The notes under the pieces: model-generated
The model's database searches: none
Seen by the model: the letters and a program-made list of their open reading frames with translations, nothing else
What the model was told of the DNA's origin: nothing
Source of the DNA: a bacterium
GTDB lineage: Bacteria > Ratteibacteria > UBA8468 > B48-G9 > JAFGKM01
Direction: 5' to 3'
DNA length: 14,720 nucleotides
Assembly (NCBI GenBank): GCA_035371905.1
Contig: DAORXQ010000039.1
Location: forward strand, 1-14,720
Part shown: piece after piece, positions 14,070 to 14,720 of the stretch
How the letters are laid out: each line of letters begins with the position of its first letter
Numbering within the stretch: position 1 is the first letter of the stretch
Position numbers and translations under genes: made by a program

Positions 14070-14074
14070 CAAAA

Positions 14075-14422
14075 ATGAGAATTATGACAAGATGTAAAAT
14101 AAAAGGAGGAAAGGTTACAGATAAAAACTTGTATTATGAAGGGAGTATTACAATTGATAGAAAAATTATTCAGGAAGCGGATATTGTACCTGGTGAAATG
14201 GTTTATGTTTTAAATTTAAATAATGGAGCAAGAATTTTTACATATGTTATTGAAGGAGAGGAAAATTCAGGAACAATATGTTTAAACGGTCCATCTGCAA
14301 GATTTTTTGAAGTTGGAGATGAGGTTATTATTTTAGGAATTTCACTTGTTGAAGAAGAAAAAATAAAAGATTTTAAGATGAGAATAGTTAAACTTGGTGA
14401 GAAAAATAAGATTGAAAAATAA
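14075..14422 (+). CDS. panD: Aspartate 1-decarboxylase (pyruvoyl-dependent)
   Basis: A 115-residue proenzyme that decarboxylates L-aspartate to beta-alanine for pantothenate and coenzyme A synthesis. The family hallmarks are present: MTRCKIKGGKVT near the start, then YYEGSITID with the self-cleavage site between G23 and S24, where Ser24 becomes the pyruvoyl group. NNGARIFTYVI contains the conserved Arg and Tyr region, and LNGPSAR matches the loop that follows. The length is slightly below the usual 120-130, but all core segments are there. It is a cytoplasmic tetramer in known members. Its end overlaps the likely start of lnt by 11 nt, so the two are probably co-transcribed although functionally unrelated. 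No panB or panC is in the window. Confidence 0.93.
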   Translation: MRIMTRCKIKGGKVTDKNLYYEGSITIDRKIIQEADIVPGEMVYVLNLNNGARIFTYVIEGEENSGTICLNGPSARFFEVGDEVIILGISLVEEEKIKDFKMRIVKLGEKNKIEK

Positions 14423-14720
14423 TTTTTTTCTGAATTCAGGAATCTGTATTTTAAGTTCAATTTTGATGTTTTTTTCTTTTCCTCCTTTTAAATTCTGGTA
14501 TTTTTCTTTTTTCTGTCTTATTCCCCTTTTTTTAATATGTGGAAAAAATAATTTTTTAAACTTTATTTATGGATTAATTTCTGGTTTTATTTTTTATTCA
14601 TTGTCTTTATACTGGCTCAAGAATGTATCAGGTTTTATTTATTTACTTTTAGCATTATATCTCTCAATATACTGGGCAATTTTTACTTTTTTATTTTTTT
14701 TATTTAAAAAAGAAAAGATT
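14412..14720 (+). CDS. lnt: Apolipoprotein N-acyltransferase, N-terminal part (runs off the window)
   Basis: The first 103 codons of a very hydrophobic protein, open to the window edge. The segment FFSFPPFKFWYFSFFCLIPLF followed by GLISGFIFYSLSLYWL matches the start of Lnt, the inner-membrane enzyme that adds the third acyl chain to lipoproteins in diderm bacteria. Three to four transmembrane helices are visible; the catalytic nitrilase domain lies beyond the window. The likely start is TTG at 14412, with GGTGAG at 14396-14401 as ribosome-binding site, 10 nt upstream. It overlaps the panD stop by 11 nt. The next in-frame ATG is at codon 19 inside the first helix and would remove part of it. 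Confidence is good in the family, moderate in the start. Confidence 0.75.
   Translation, partial: MKNNFFLNSGICILSSILMFFSFPPFKFWYFSFFCLIPLFLICGKNNFLNFIYGLISGFIFYSLSLYWLKNVSGFIYLLLALYLSIYWAIFTFLFFLFKKEKI

Noticed and set aside
14203..14460. 85-codon minus-strand frame over panD and the lnt start
   Set aside because: It is antisense to panD, has shadow-frame composition and no motif.

Overview
The window is very AT-rich and densely packed. It has two parts: a carbohydrate-degradation cluster on the + strand (1 to 10980) and a block of core-metabolism and housekeeping genes (10977 to 14720). The apolipoprotein N-acyltransferase start at the right edge and the Sec-type signal peptides suggest a diderm (Gram-negative) bacterium. 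The glycosidase and sulfatase types resemble those seen in Planctomycetota/Verrucomicrobiota/Lentisphaerae, Armatimonadota and Omnitrophota-like genomes. The exact lineage cannot be settled from this sequence, and no rRNA or ribosomal marker is present.

Region 1 (1-4041): the 3' part of a large clan GH-A-like glycoside hydrolase is followed by two tandem, nearly identical genes for small secreted CBM6/35-like proteins. Each small gene ends in the same perfect intrinsic terminator. The mature-protein parts and terminators are identical over 496 bp, while the signal-peptide codons have diverged. Between the two copies lies what looks like the relic C-terminal end of a second copy of the upstream hydrolase.

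Region 2 (4049-10980): five closely spaced co-directional genes follow. They encode a six-hairpin (alpha/alpha barrel) glycosidase-like protein carrying the same accessory beta-sandwich as the first hydrolase, a formylglycine-type sulfatase with a C-terminal CHB_HEX-like domain, a secreted GH-A-like hydrolase, a single-domain cupin and a Gfo/Idh/MocA oxidoreductase. Together they look like a locus for breaking down a sulfated or otherwise complex glycan and then processing the sugars. No transporter, SusC/D pair, regulator or sulfatase-maturating enzyme is visible in the window.

Region 3 (10977-14720): on the minus strand, a DUF2905 membrane protein, an M18 aminopeptidase and YjbQ form a tight operon that converges on the oxidoreductase gene with a 4-bp overlap. 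Upstream of it on the same strand is an unrecognised two-helix membrane protein. Divergent from that is panD (aspartate 1-decarboxylase), overlapped by the start of lnt, which runs off the window. No stretch longer than about 110 bp lacks a gene; there is no tRNA, rRNA, CRISPR array or insertion sequence.

The most notable structure is the CBM-like gene duplication with its shared terminators and hydrolase-tail relic. Next is the accessory beta-sandwich shared by two unrelated catalytic folds, placed inside one of them.
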